From Maribacter antarcticus DSM 21422 (GTDB lineage: Bacteria; Bacteroidota; Bacteroidia; Flavobacteriales; Flavobacteriaceae): 64,000 bases of DNA. The notes under the pieces are model-generated. The model had not been told where the DNA came from, searched no databases, and saw only the letters and a program-made list of their open reading frames with translations. The stretch lies in assembly GCF_000621125.1 (NCBI RefSeq), contig NZ_KK211214.1:391461-455460 (forward strand), given 5' to 3'. This document shows positions 10,457-19,178 of this stretch, one piece after another. The position numbers were made by a program, and so were the translations under genes. The stretch's first letter is position 1. Every line of letters starts with the position of its first letter.

Positions 10457-10771
10457 ATGAAAAAGTTAAAAATAAAAACAGGAGATACAGTTAGGGTTAC
10501 TGCCGGGGATCATAAGGGTTCCGAGGGTAAGGTAATGTTGGTGAATCTTGAGAAGAATAAGGCCATTGTGGAGGGTGTGAATTTAGTTTCTAAGCATGAG
10601 AAACCAAGCGCAAAAAACCCTCAAGGTGGGATTGTCAAAAAAGAGGCTATGCTTCATATCTCTAATCTTTCACTTATCGATACTAAGTCAGGAGAGACGA
10701 CTAGGGTTTCATATGAAGTAAGAGATGGCAAGAAAGTAAGAGTTTCCAAGAAATCTAAAGAAGTAATTTAG
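10457..10771 (+). CDS. rplX: 50S ribosomal protein L24
   Basis: A 104-residue L24 with a KOW motif at the start ([20 protein letters not shown]) and the conserved [21 protein letters not shown]24 initiates 50S assembly and lies at the tunnel exit. It is separated from rplE by 2 bases, which suggests coupled translation. Confidence 0.97.
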   Translation: MKKLKIKTGDTVRVTAGDHKGSEGKVMLVNLEKNKAIVEGVNLVSKHEKPSAKNPQGGIVKKEAMLHISNLSLIDTKSGETTRVSYEVRDGKKVRVSKKSKEVI

Positions 10772-10773
10772 TT

Positions 10774-11325
10774 ATGGCTTACGTTTCAAGATTAAAGAAG
10801 GAATATAGGGAGCGCATATTAGCAGCGCTTACCGAGGAGTTTAGTTACAAGAATGTAATGCAGGTTCCTAAATTAGAGAAAATAGTTGTAAGTAGAGGTG
10901 TTGGTGCTGCGGTAGCTGACAAAAAGCTTATCGATCATGCGATTGATGAGATGACTACTATAACCGGTCAGAAGGCCATTGCTACAATGTCTAAAAAAGA
11001 TGTTGCTGCATTTAAATTGAGGAAAGGAATGCCTATCGGTGCCAAGGTTACATTACGTGGAGAACGTATGTATGAATTTTTGGACAGGTTGGTAACTTCA
11101 GCATTGCCTAGGGTTAGGGATTTTCAAGGTATTAGAGCTACAGGTTTTGATGGTCGTGGAAATTACAATCTTGGTGTTACTGAACAAATTATTTTTCCAG
11201 AAATCAATATTGATAAAATTAACCGTATCAACGGTATGGATATAACTTTTGTTACTTCTGCTGACACGGATAAGGAAGCAAAATCATTATTAACAGAAAT
11301 GGGTTTACCTTTTAAAAAGAACTAG
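10774..11325 (+). CDS. rplE: 50S ribosomal protein L5
   Basis: A 183-residue L5 with [47 protein letters not shown] and [20 protein letters not shown], all in the family order. L5 contacts 5S rRNA and P-site tRNA in the central protuberance. It is followed by rpsN after a single base. Confidence 0.98.
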   Translation: MAYVSRLKKEYRERILAALTEEFSYKNVMQVPKLEKIVVSRGVGAAVADKKLIDHAIDEMTTITGQKAIATMSKKDVAAFKLRKGMPIGAKVTLRGERMYEFLDRLVTSALPRVRDFQGIRATGFDGRGNYNLGVTEQIIFPEINIDKINRINGMDITFVTSADTDKEAKSLLTEMGLPFKKN

Positions 11326-11326
11326 T

Positions 11327-11596
11327 ATGGCTAAAGAATCAATGAAGGCCCGTGAAAGAAAAAGGGAAAGAACTGTAGCTAAATATGCTGAGAAGCGTAA
11401 GGCTTTGAAGGAAGCTGGAGACTATGAAGGACTACAGAAATTACCAAAAAACGCTTCACCTGTGCGGATGCACAATAGGTGTAAGATAACTGGTAGACCA
11501 AAGGGTTACATGAGAACTTTTGGTATTTCTAGGGTGACTTTTAGGGAAATGGCTAATCAAGGATTGATACCAGGTGTTCGAAAAGCGAGTTGGTAA
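11327..11596 (+). CDS. rpsN: 30S ribosomal protein S14 (zinc-free long form)
   Basis: An 89-residue S14 beginning [20 protein letters not shown] and ending [11 protein letters not shown]. The long form with the [17 protein letters not shown] insertion and a single cysteine in [10 protein letters not shown] shows that the four-cysteine zinc site of the short form is absent. It is the usual S14 type of Bacteroidota. A 66-base gap with a hairpin separates it from rpsH. Confidence 0.97.
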   Translation: MAKESMKARERKRERTVAKYAEKRKALKEAGDYEGLQKLPKNASPVRMHNRCKITGRPKGYMRTFGISRVTFREMANQGLIPGVRKASW

Positions 11597-11613
11597 AAAA
11601 AATTAACTTAACT

Positions 11614-11649
11614 GGTTTCAGGTTTAGTATAATACTAAAAACCGTGACC
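11614..11649 (+). promoter_or_regulatory. Hairpin in the rpsN-rpsH gap
   Basis: GGTTTAGT (11621-11628) faces ACTAAAaACC (11634-11643) around ATAAT, with one bulged A, and an outer GGT (11614-11616) can pair with ACC (11647-11649). No T-run follows, so it is not a simple terminator. Its place before rpsH recalls the S8-controlled site of the Escherichia coli spc operon in role only; binding by S8 is a guess. Confidence 0.35.
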
Positions 11650-11662
11650 GAATTATATATAA

Positions 11663-12061
11663 ATGGTAACAGATACTATAGCAGATTATCTAACGAGGGT
11701 TAGGAACGCAAGTAGAGCTGGACACAGGGTTGTTGAAATTCCTGCATCCAATCTAAAGAAAGAAATGACTAAAATATTATTCGACCAAGGATATATTTTA
11801 AGTTACAAGTTTGATGCTGATAAGGTTCAAGGGAGCATTAAAATTGCTTTGAAGTACGACAAGATTACGAAGGAGCCTGTAATCAGGAAAATACAACGTA
11901 TAAGTAAGCCAGGTCTAAGAAAGTATGCTCCAAGTGAAGAGTTACCAAGGGTGCTTAATGGTTTGGGAATTGCAATCGTATCAACGTCACATGGTGTTAT
12001 GACAAGTAAGCAGGCGAAAGCTGAAAATGTTGGCGGTGAAGTCTTATGCTACGTTTATTAA
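11663..12061 (+). CDS. rpsH: 30S ribosomal protein S8
   Basis: A 132-residue S8 with MVTDTIADYLTRVRNASRAGH at the start and the C-terminal GLGIAIVSTSHGVMTSKQAKAENVGGEVLCYVY. S8 binds the central domain of 16S rRNA and in enterobacteria regulates its own operon. The ATG follows a 66-base gap that can fold into a hairpin, unusual in a block where most gaps are under 20 bases. Confidence 0.98.
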   Translation: MVTDTIADYLTRVRNASRAGHRVVEIPASNLKKEMTKILFDQGYILSYKFDADKVQGSIKIALKYDKITKEPVIRKIQRISKPGLRKYAPSEELPRVLNGLGIAIVSTSHGVMTSKQAKAENVGGEVLCYVY

Positions 12062-12080
12062 TCGATTAAAGAGTTAGAAG

Positions 12081-12623
12081 ATGTCTAGAATAGGAAATAA
12101 TCCGATAGCAATTCCTGAGGGGGTTACAGTAGAAATCAGTGACAATATAATTACCGTTAAAGGTAAGTTAGGAGAGTTAAGTCAAGAGTATTCAGGTGTC
12201 GCTGTTAAAGTTGAGGATGGACAGGCTTGGGTGACAAGACCGTCTGATTCAAAAGAGCACAAGGCAAAACACGGACTTTACCGTTCTTTAGTTTTGAATA
12301 TGGTTGAAGGTGTATCTAAAGGATGGACCAAGGAGTTAGAGTTGGTAGGGGTAGGTTACCGTGCCAGTAATCAGGGTCAAAAGTTAGAGTTGGCTTTAGG
12401 TTTTTCTCACAATATTGTTTTCAATATTGCTCAAGAAGTAAAGGTTGAGACAATTTCTGTAAAGGGTAAAAACCCGATTGTAAAACTAATGTCACATGAC
12501 AAACAGTTGGTAGGTCACGTTGCTGCTAAAGTACGATCGTTCAGAAAATCCGAGCCTTACAAAGGAAAAGGTGTTAAGTTTGTTGGTGAAATATTAAGAA
12601 GAAAAGCTGGTAAGTCGGCTTAA
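12081..12623 (+). CDS. rplF: 50S ribosomal protein L6
   Basis: A 180-residue L6 starting [18 protein letters not shown], with two homologous alpha/beta domains and the signature [21 protein letters not shown] near the end. It sits at the base of the L7/L12 stalk near the factor-binding site. It has the normal place between rpsH and rplR in the spc operon. Confidence 0.98.
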   Translation: MSRIGNNPIAIPEGVTVEISDNIITVKGKLGELSQEYSGVAVKVEDGQAWVTRPSDSKEHKAKHGLYRSLVLNMVEGVSKGWTKELELVGVGYRASNQGQKLELALGFSHNIVFNIAQEVKVETISVKGKNPIVKLMSHDKQLVGHVAAKVRSFRKSEPYKGKGVKFVGEILRRKAGKSA

Positions 12624-12633
12624 TAAGAATATT

Positions 12634-12990
12634 ATGGGATTATCAAAAACACAAAGAAAATATAGAATCCGTAGAAGAATCCGAAAGGTATCTTCGGGAA
12701 CTTCAGTAAAACCTAGGTTATCTGTTTTTAGGAGCAATACTGGGATTTATGCGCAACTTATTGATGATGTAAATGGTGTTACATTAGCATCTGCTTCATC
12801 ACGAGACAAAAGCATTGCTTCCGAAAAAGGGACTAAAGTGGAGATGGCTGCTATAGTAGGTAAAGTAATTGCCGAAAAAGCATTGAAGGTTGGGTTAGAT
12901 AAAGTGGCCTTTGATAGAGGTGGCAATTTGTATCATGGAAGGGTTAAATCTTTGGCCGAAGGGGCAAGGGAAGCTGGACTTAAATTTTAA
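12634..12990 (+). CDS. rplR: 50S ribosomal protein L18
   Basis: A 118-residue L18 with [20 protein letters not shown], the [16 protein letters not shown] helix and [26 protein letters not shown]. It binds 5S rRNA with L5. The basic N-terminus ([15 protein letters not shown]) is complete. It lies 9 bases before rpsE. Confidence 0.98.
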   Translation: MGLSKTQRKYRIRRRIRKVSSGTSVKPRLSVFRSNTGIYAQLIDDVNGVTLASASSRDKSIASEKGTKVEMAAIVGKVIAEKALKVGLDKVAFDRGGNLYHGRVKSLAEGAREAGLKF

Positions 12991-12999
12991 TATAACAGT

Positions 13000-13524
13000 A
13001 TGTTTCAGAAATACAAAAACGTAGAAACCGTTAAGCCAGGAGGTTTAGATCTTAAAGATAGGTTGGTAGGGATACAACGTGTAACCAAAGTAACTAAGGG
13101 TGGTAGAGCTTTCGGGTTTTCAGCTATTGTTGTGGTAGGTGATGAGAGTGGTGTTGTAGGTCATGGCCTTGGAAAGTCTAAAGAAGTTGCTACGGCAATT
13201 GCAAAGGCTATAGAAGATGGAAAAAAGAATTTGATTCGAATTCCTTTGAATAAAGGAACATTGCCACATGAGCAAAAAGGAAAGTTTGGTGGCGCTCGTG
13301 TATATATTCAACCTGCATCTCAGGGTACAGGCGTTATAGCTGGTGGTGCAGTAAGAGCTGTATTAGAGGCTGTAGGCGTGCATGACGTTTTATCAAAATC
13401 ACAAGGTTCATCTAACCCACATAACGTTGTAAAGGCAACATTTGATGCTTTATTACAACTAAGGGATGCAGGCACAATTGCTAAGCAAAGAGGTGTCTCC
13501 TTAGAAAAAGTTTTTAAAGGATAA
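13000..13524 (+). CDS. rpsE: 30S ribosomal protein S5
   Basis: A 174-residue S5. The N-terminal double-stranded RNA binding fold shows [21 protein letters not shown] and [20 protein letters not shown]; the C-terminal domain has [22 protein letters not shown] and [20 protein letters not shown]5 helps shape the mRNA entry channel and accuracy. A 99-base gap follows before rpmD. Confidence 0.98.
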   Translation: MFQKYKNVETVKPGGLDLKDRLVGIQRVTKVTKGGRAFGFSAIVVVGDESGVVGHGLGKSKEVATAIAKAIEDGKKNLIRIPLNKGTLPHEQKGKFGGARVYIQPASQGTGVIAGGAVRAVLEAVGVHDVLSKSQGSSNPHNVVKATFDALLQLRDAGTIAKQRGVSLEKVFKG

Positions 13525-13623
13525 TTAAATAGGGTATTGGTTAGTACGTATATAGGTCCAATTATTCGATTTTTAGAGTTGAATAACGCTAATTATGAAG
13601 TGCTGATTACTAATTACTGAAAA

Positions 13624-13803
13624 ATGGCAAAGATTAAAGTTAAGCAGGTTAAGAGTAGTATCAAGAAGCCACAAAACCAGAAACGGACTTTGGAAGCACT
13701 TGGATTGAAAAGAATTGGTCAGGTCGTTGAGCATGACGATACCAAGAATATCCTTGGAATGATAAATAAAGTACAACATTTAGTTTCTATAGAGGAAGCG
13801 TAA
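13624..13803 (+). CDS. rpmD: 50S ribosomal protein L30
   Basis: A short 59-residue gene, ATG at 13624 and TAA at 13801-13803. The product reads MAKIKVKQVKSSIKKPQNQK, then RTLEALGLKRIGQVVEHDDT and IRGMINKV-like ILGMINKVQHLVSIEEA, the complete bacterial L30. It occupies the normal place between rpsE and rplO. The 99 bases before it hold no gene and no clear terminator. Confidence 0.96.
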   Translation: MAKIKVKQVKSSIKKPQNQKRTLEALGLKRIGQVVEHDDTKNILGMINKVQHLVSIEEA

Positions 13804-13816
13804 ATATTAAGAACTC

Positions 13817-14269
13817 ATGAATTTAAGTAATCTACAACCTGCGGAAGGTTCAGTAAATAGAGACGGAAAGCGTTTAGGAAGAGGACAGGGCTCCGGAAAA
13901 GGGGGTACTGCAGCTAGAGGTCATAAGGGTGCCAAATCAAGGTCTGGTTATTCAAAGAAAATTGGTTTTGAAGGTGGTCAGATGCCGCTACAACGTCGTG
14001 TTCCAAAGTTTGGTTTTACGAATATCAATCGTAAAGAGTACCAGGGAATCAACTTAGAGGTGCTACAGGCATTGGTTGATGATAAAGGGGTAAAAGATGT
14101 GGTAACGATGGAAACGCTCATAGAAAACAGGCTAGCACGAAAGAACGAGCTGGTTAAGATTTTAGGTGATGGAGAATTAAAAGCTTCCCTTAAGATTTCG
14201 GCACATAAATTTAGTGCAACGGCAAAAGCAGCGATTGAGGCTGCTGGTGGTGAGGCGATAAGCTTATAA
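13817..14269 (+). CDS. rplO: 50S ribosomal protein L15
   Basis: A 150-residue L15 starting MNLSNLQPAEGSVNRDGKRL, with the glycine-rich GRGQGSGKGGTAARGHKGAK and GFEGGQMPLQRRVPKFGF. The C-terminal AHKFSATAKAAIEAAGGEAI is the usual end. It is a late-assembling 50S protein and precedes secY by 14 bases, as in most spc operons. Confidence 0.98.
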   Translation: MNLSNLQPAEGSVNRDGKRLGRGQGSGKGGTAARGHKGAKSRSGYSKKIGFEGGQMPLQRRVPKFGFTNINRKEYQGINLEVLQALVDDKGVKDVVTMETLIENRLARKNELVKILGDGELKASLKISAHKFSATAKAAIEAAGGEAISL

Positions 14270-14283
14270 GCATAAAAGAGAAC

Positions 14284-15627
14284 ATGAAGAAATTTATTGA
14301 TACAATAGCCAATATTTGGAAGATAGAAGAGCTAAGGAATAGAATACTTATTACTTTAGGTCTTCTGCTGGTATATAGATTTGGTTGCCAAATTGTTCTC
14401 CCAGGAATAGATACTACACAATTGGGGGGGTTAGCAGATAGTACAGACCAAGGTATTTTCGGTCTTTTAAATGCCTTTACTGGTGGTGCCTTTGCAAATG
14501 CATCCATTTTCGCATTAGGGATAATGCCATATATATCTGCATCCATTGTGGTGCAGCTCATGGGAATTGCTATTCCTTATCTTCAAAAATTACAAAAAGA
14601 AGGTGAAAGTGGTCGTAAGACTATTAATCAAATTACAAGATGGTTGACTATTGCTATTTGTATTGTCCAAGCGCCAGCCTATTTGTACGGTTTAGAGGCA
14701 TTTGGTGTTAGGGATACCGCTTTTTTATTAGGTAAGGGTTTAGATTTTATGGTTCCTGCGGTCATTATTTTGGTTACAGGGTGTGTCTTTGCGATGTGGT
14801 TAGGCGAAAAGATTACGGATAAGGGAATTGGTAATGGAATATCATTATTAATTATGATAGGTATTATAGCAACGATGCCGCAATCTTTTGTTCAGGAATT
14901 TATTTCCAGAACCACCGATAATAATGGGGGGCTTATGTTTATCCTTATTGAAGTCATACTTTGGTTCATGGTCATACTAGCATGTATATTATTGGTTATG
15001 GCTACGCGTCAAATACCGGTGCAGTACGCAAGAAGAACTGCGTCTGGAGGCTATGAGAAAAATGTTATGGGGTCGAGGCAGTATATACCGCTTAAGTTAA
15101 ATGCGTCAGGTGTGATGCCTATAATATTTGCGCAGGCAATTATGTTTGTTCCTGGTTTGATAGGAAGTACGTTTGATGATACTGCTTTTGGGCAGTGGAT
15201 GCAGGTAGAATTTTCTAATATATTTGGTTGGGCTTATAATATTTTATTTGCCGTGCTAATTATAGTATTCACATATTTCTATACGGCTATTACTGTTCCT
15301 ACGAATAAGATGGCAGATGATTTAAAAAGAAGCGGTGGTTTTATTCCAGGTATTAGACCAGGGAAAGAAACAGGTGATTTTCTTGATAAAATCATGTCAT
15401 TGATTACATTGCCTGGATCAGTATTTTTAGCATTATTAGCTATACTTCCGGCAGTGGTTGTATCTTTGCTAAATGTCCAAGCCGGATGGGCCTTATTTTA
15501 TGGAGGAACATCACTATTAATAATGGTTGGTGTTGCCATCGATACGGTTCAACAAGTGAATTCATATCTATTGAATAGACATTACGATGGTTTGATGAAA
15601 ACTGGTAAAAATAGAAAAGTAGCATAA
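14284..15627 (+). CDS. secY: Protein translocase subunit SecY
   Basis: A 447-residue inner-membrane protein with about ten hydrophobic segments, forming the channel of the Sec translocon with SecE and SecG. Family motifs include YRFGCQIVLPGID, GIMPYISASIVVQLM with a plug region after the first segment, TDKGIGNGISLLIMIGI, the cytosolic loop ARRTASGGYEKNVMGSRQYIPLKLNASGVMP and PGIRPGKETGDFLD. Located as usual between rplO and infA. Length is near the family norm. Confidence 0.98.
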   Translation: MKKFIDTIANIWKIEELRNRILITLGLLLVYRFGCQIVLPGIDTTQLGGLADSTDQGIFGLLNAFTGGAFANASIFALGIMPYISASIVVQLMGIAIPYLQKLQKEGESGRKTINQITRWLTIAICIVQAPAYLYGLEAFGVRDTAFLLGKGLDFMVPAVIILVTGCVFAMWLGEKITDKGIGNGISLLIMIGIIATMPQSFVQEFISRTTDNNGGLMFILIEVILWFMVILACILLVMATRQIPVQYARRTASGGYEKNVMGSRQYIPLKLNASGVMPIIFAQAIMFVPGLIGSTFDDTAFGQWMQVEFSNIFGWAYNILFAVLIIVFTYFYTAITVPTNKMADDLKRSGGFIPGIRPGKETGDFLDKIMSLITLPGSVFLALLAILPAVVVSLLNVQAGWALFYGGTSLLIMVGVAIDTVQQVNSYLLNRHYDGLMKTGKNRKVA

Positions 15628-15630
15628 TTT

Positions 15631-15846
15631 ATGGCTAAACAGGCAGCAATAGAACAGGATGGCGCTATTATAGAGGCATTGTCAAATGCAATGTTTCGTG
15701 TAGAGTTAGAAAATGGTCATGTGGTAACGGCGCATATATCTGGTAAAATGAGAATGCATTACATTAAGTTGTTGCCAGGAGATAAGGTTAAGCTTGAGAT
15801 GAGTCCTTATGACCTAACAAAAGCAAGAATTACTTATAGATATTAA
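15631..15846 (+). CDS. infA: Translation initiation factor IF-1
   Basis: A 71-residue OB-fold protein with [20 protein letters not shown] and [32 protein letters not shown], essentially the whole IF-1 consensus. It binds the ribosomal A site during initiation. It follows secY by 3 bases and precedes rpmJ by 8 bases. Confidence 0.98.
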   Translation: MAKQAAIEQDGAIIEALSNAMFRVELENGHVVTAHISGKMRMHYIKLLPGDKVKLEMSPYDLTKARITYRY

Positions 15847-15854
15847 AATACAAG

Positions 15855-15971
15855 ATGAAAGTAAGAGCATCAGTTAAGAAGAGAAGTGTGGACTGCAAGA
15901 TTGTTCGCAGGAAAGGCAGGTTGTACGTAATCAACAAAAAGAATCCTAGATTTAAACAAAGACAAGGGTAA
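15855..15971 (+). CDS. rpmJ: 50S ribosomal protein L36 (cysteine-poor form)
   Basis: A 38-residue gene, ATG at 15855 and TAA at 15969-15971. It reads [20 protein letters not shown] then [18 protein letters not shown], the full L36 fold. The zinc-binding form has Cys-x2-Cys...Cys...His; here only one cysteine remains (VDCK) and the others are replaced by Ser, Asn and Arg, so the protein cannot form the usual zinc knuckle. It lies 2 bases before rpsM. Confidence 0.95.
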   Translation: MKVRASVKKRSVDCKIVRRKGRLYVINKKNPRFKQRQG

Positions 15972-15973
15972 TT

Positions 15974-16348
15974 ATGGCAAGAATCGCGGGTATAGACATA
16001 CCAAAACAAAAAAGAGGCGTGATTGCCTTGACTTATATTTTTGGAATCGGAAGAAGTAGGTCTAAAGATATTTTAGAGAAGGCACAGGTTAGTGAGGACA
16101 CTAAGGTTTCTGATTGGAACGATGATGAAATCGGACGTATTAGGGAAGCAGTATCATTCTTCACGATAGAAGGTGAGTTGCGTTCTGAAACGCAATTAAA
16201 CATCAAACGATTGATGGATATTGGCTGTTACAGAGGTATTCGCCATAGATCAGGATTGCCGTTAAGAGGTCAGCGTACAAAGAATAATTCTAGGACCAGA
16301 AAAGGAAAGCGTAAAACAGTTGCCAACAAGAAGAAGGCTACTAAATAA
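15974..16348 (+). CDS. rpsM: 30S ribosomal protein S13
   Basis: A 124-residue S13 starting [20 protein letters not shown], with the helix-two-turn-helix region and [28 protein letters not shown] near the C-terminus. It sits at the top of the 30S head, contacting S19 and the 50S. It opens the alpha-operon part of the block. Confidence 0.98.
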   Translation: MARIAGIDIPKQKRGVIALTYIFGIGRSRSKDILEKAQVSEDTKVSDWNDDEIGRIREAVSFFTIEGELRSETQLNIKRLMDIGCYRGIRHRSGLPLRGQRTKNNSRTRKGKRKTVANKKKATK

Positions 16349-16357
16349 TATAGAGGT

Positions 16358-16750
16358 ATGGCAAAGGTAAATACTAAGGCAACCAAGAAACGTAAGGTAA
16401 TAGTAGATTCTGTTGGCGAAGCTCATATAAGTGCTTCTTTCAATAATATAATTATCTCTTTAACAAATAAAAAAGGAGATGTTATATCTTGGTCCTCCGC
16501 TGGTAAGCTAGGATTTAGGGGTTCAAAAAAGAATACACCTTATGCAGCACAGGTAGCTGCTGAAGATTGTTCTAAGGTTGCACATGAAGCAGGGCTTAGA
16601 AAAGTAAAGGTGTATGTTAAAGGTCCTGGTAATGGGAGAGAATCTGCTATTAGGTCACTTCATAATTCTGGAATTGAGGTAACGGAGATTATCGATGTTA
16701 CTCCTATGCCACATAATGGATGTAGGCCTCCAAAGAGAAGAAGAGTTTAA
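16358..16750 (+). CDS. rpsK: 30S ribosomal protein S11
   Basis: A 130-residue S11 with [57 protein letters not shown] and the end [17 protein letters not shown]. It lies on the 30S platform near the Shine-Dalgarno helix. In Bacteroidota S11 has been linked to anti-Shine-Dalgarno occlusion; this is family knowledge, not visible here. An 86-base gap follows. Confidence 0.98.
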   Translation: MAKVNTKATKKRKVIVDSVGEAHISASFNNIIISLTNKKGDVISWSSAGKLGFRGSKKNTPYAAQVAAEDCSKVAHEAGLRKVKVYVKGPGNGRESAIRSLHNSGIEVTEIIDVTPMPHNGCRPPKRRRV

Positions 16751-16836
16751 TTAATTAATATATTTCACAGAAGGTGCAGTTACGATTATCGAAGGATAAG
16801 CCTTAATTCATAATCTCACTTTCATAACTTAAGAAA

Positions 16837-17442
16837 ATGGCAAGATATACAGGACCAAAATCAAAAATCGCCCGTAAATTCGGAGAGGCGATATTCGGGG
16901 ATGATAAATCGTTCGAAAAGAAGAATTATCCTCCGGGACAACACGGTAATGCCAGACGAAGAGGTAAGAAGTCTGAGTACTCTGTCCAGTTGATGGAGAA
17001 ACAAAAAGCTAAGTACTCTTACGGTATCTTAGAAAAACAATTCAGAAATCTTTTTGCAAAGGCCAATAGAAGTAAAGGTGTTACTGGGGAAGTATTGCTA
17101 CAGTTATGTGAGTCTCGTTTAGACAACGTGGTTTATAGAATGGGTGTATCTCCTACTAGAAGTGGCGCTAGGCAACTGGTTTCCCATAGGCATATTACAG
17201 TAAATGGTGAGTTGGTAAATATACCTTCTTATAGTTTAAAAGCAGGGGATGTAGTAGGTGTGCGTGAGAAATCAAAATCTTTACAAAGTATTCAGGATTC
17301 ATTGGCAGCGAATAGTTCGGTCTATGAGTGGATGACATGGAACACTGCAACAATGCAGGGTAACTTTGTTGCCATTCCAGAAAGATTGCAGATTCCTGAA
17401 AATATCAAGGAACAACTAATAGTCGAGTTATACTCTAAATAA
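16837..17442 (+). CDS. rpsD: 30S ribosomal protein S4 (zinc-free form)
   Basis: A 201-residue S4. The N-terminus [20 protein letters not shown] lacks the four cysteines of the zinc-binding form. The S4 RNA-binding domain follows with [33 protein letters not shown] in overlapping motifs. S4 starts 30S assembly and in enterobacteria represses the alpha operon from a leader structure. The preceding 86-base gap (16751-16836) contains AAGG/CCTT inverted repeats but no convincing strong hairpin. Confidence 0.97.
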   Translation: MARYTGPKSKIARKFGEAIFGDDKSFEKKNYPPGQHGNARRRGKKSEYSVQLMEKQKAKYSYGILEKQFRNLFAKANRSKGVTGEVLLQLCESRLDNVVYRMGVSPTRSGARQLVSHRHITVNGELVNIPSYSLKAGDVVGVREKSKSLQSIQDSLAANSSVYEWMTWNTATMQGNFVAIPERLQIPENIKEQLIVELYSK

Positions 17443-17459
17443 ACAACACTGATCTAATT

Positions 17460-18452
17460 ATGGCATTATTTAATTTTCAGAAGCCCGATAAAGTAATAAT
17501 GATCGACTCTTCAGATTTCGAAGGGAAGTTTGAATTTCGTCCTTTGGAACCTGGTTATGGTTTAACTGTTGGGAATGCATTAAGAAGGGTATTGCTTTCT
17601 TCATTAGAAGGCCATGCTATTACGTCTGTAAGAATCGATAAGGTTGAGCATGAATTCTCGGTTATACCAGGGGTTGTGGAAGATGTGACCGAGATAATTT
17701 TAAATTTAAAGCAAGTACGCTTTAAAAAACAGATTGAAGATTCAGAAGCAGAGGTAGTTTCTATTTCAATTAGTGGTAAAGAGCAATTGACGGCTGGAGA
17801 TTTTCAGAAGTTTATTTCGGGATATCAAGTATTGAACTCCGACTTAGTCATTTGTAACATGGATCCCAAGGTAAATATCAATATGGAGATTACCATAGAG
17901 AAGGGAAGAGGATATGTTCCAGCCGAAGAGAATAAAAAATCTGGTACGCCAATTGGAACTATCGCTATCGATTCTATATTCACACCAATCAAAAATGTTA
18001 AATATAGTATAGAGAATTTTCGTGTAGAGCAGAAGACAGATTACGAAAAGTTGGTTTTCGAAATTGTTTCTGACGGTTCTATTCATCCTAAAGATGCGCT
18101 TACAGAAGCTGCAAAAGTTTTGATACATCACTTTATGTTATTCTCAGATGAGCGTATAACCTTAGAGGCAGATGAAATCGCTCAGACAGAGACGTATGAC
18201 GAGGAGTCCTTACACATGAGGCAGTTATTGAAAACAAAACTTGTAGATATGGATTTATCCGTGCGTGCATTGAATTGTTTAAAAGCTGCTGAAGTAGATA
18301 CACTTGGTGATTTAGTTTCTTTCAACAAGAATGACTTGATGAAGTTTAGAAACTTTGGTAAAAAATCTTTGACGGAGCTTGAGGAACTAGTAATTAATAA
18401 GGGGTTGAGCTTTGGTATGGATTTGTCAAAATATAAGTTAGATAAAGATTAA
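17460..18452 (+). CDS. rpoA: DNA-directed RNA polymerase subunit alpha
   Basis: A 330-residue alpha subunit. The N-terminal dimerisation domain shows [20 protein letters not shown] and [20 protein letters not shown]; a linker leads to the C-terminal domain with [18 protein letters not shown] and [16 protein letters not shown], which binds upstream promoter DNA and regulators. It is in the normal position between rpsD and rplQ. No unusual features. Confidence 0.98.
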   Translation: MALFNFQKPDKVIMIDSSDFEGKFEFRPLEPGYGLTVGNALRRVLLSSLEGHAITSVRIDKVEHEFSVIPGVVEDVTEIILNLKQVRFKKQIEDSEAEVVSISISGKEQLTAGDFQKFISGYQVLNSDLVICNMDPKVNINMEITIEKGRGYVPAEENKKSGTPIGTIAIDSIFTPIKNVKYSIENFRVEQKTDYEKLVFEIVSDGSIHPKDALTEAAKVLIHHFMLFSDERITLEADEIAQTETYDEESLHMRQLLKTKLVDMDLSVRALNCLKAAEVDTLGDLVSFNKNDLMKFRNFGKKSLTELEELVINKGLSFGMDLSKYKLDKD

Positions 18453-18512
18453 TTAATCATATTTTGCTCTCTGCCCGAGGTAGATTTGGTAGCAAGATGA
18501 TAAAAATGAATT

Positions 18513-19082
18513 ATGAGACACGGTAAAAAAATAAATCACTTAGGCAGAAAGAAAGCACATAGGCACGCTATGTTAGCGAATATGGCTTGCTCTTTGATTG
18601 AGCACAAGAGAATAAATACTACGGTTGCAAAGGCAAAGGCTTTAAAGCAGTTCGTAGAACCTTTGATTACTAAATCTAAGGCAGAGAATAATAAGTCCAC
18701 TGAAAAAGGTACGCACAACAGACGTGTCGTTTTCAGAAACTTGAGAGATAAATTTGCGATAACTGAGCTGTTCAGTGTAGTATCAGAAAAGGTAGCGGAT
18801 AGACCAGGGGGTTATACTAGAATTATAAAACTAGGAACACGTCTTGGAGATAACGCAGATATGGCTATGATAGAGTTGGTAGATTTCAATGAGATTTATA
18901 ACGCAGGCAAACCAGCTAAGAAATCTACAAGGAGAAGTAGAAGAGGTTCAGGTGCGAAAACCGAAACGTCCTCTACAGAAGCTGTAGAAGAGCAAACTGA
19001 AGCGGCAACGGATGTGGTTTCAGAGGTAGAAAAAGAGGTACAGACAGATGAAGATGTTAAAACTGATGACTCTGAAAAATAA
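18513..19082 (+). CDS. rplQ: 50S ribosomal protein L17 with charged C-terminal extension
   Basis: Residues 1 to about 130 are a regular L17 ([20 protein letters not shown], then [20 protein letters not shown] and ending near [16 protein letters not shown]). The remaining 55 or so residues are an extension, first basic ([14 protein letters not shown]) and then acidic ([15 protein letters not shown]). Such tails occur in Bacteroidota L17. The last gene of the ribosomal block, it is followed after 25 bases by a strong terminator. Confidence 0.96.
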   Translation: MRHGKKINHLGRKKAHRHAMLANMACSLIEHKRINTTVAKAKALKQFVEPLITKSKAENNKSTEKGTHNRRVVFRNLRDKFAITELFSVVSEKVADRPGGYTRIIKLGTRLGDNADMAMIELVDFNEIYNAGKPAKKSTRRSRRGSGAKTETSSTEAVEEQTEAATDVVSEVEKEVQTDEDVKTDDSEK

Positions 19083-19107
19083 AATGTCAATAAATAGTGA
19101 TAATTTT

Positions 19108-19140
19108 AAAAGGATAAGCTTTAACGCTTATCCTTTTTTT
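19108..19140 (+). terminator. Intrinsic terminator after rplQ
   Basis: AAAGGATAAGC pairs with GCTTATCCTTT around the loop TTTAAC, followed by a run of seven T (19134-19140). It closes the 17-kb ribosomal transcription block, 25 bases after the rplQ stop codon. The next gene, carA, starts only 39 bases further on. Confidence 0.88.
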
Positions 19141-19178
19141 ATGTTTTTTTGTTAAGTAATAATCTAGTAGAAGAAGGT

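Noticed and set aside
19149..19178. Upstream TTG start for carA
   Set aside because: It begins inside the region of the rplQ terminator and adds ten residues not typical for CarA; the ATG at 19179 gives the normal N-terminus.
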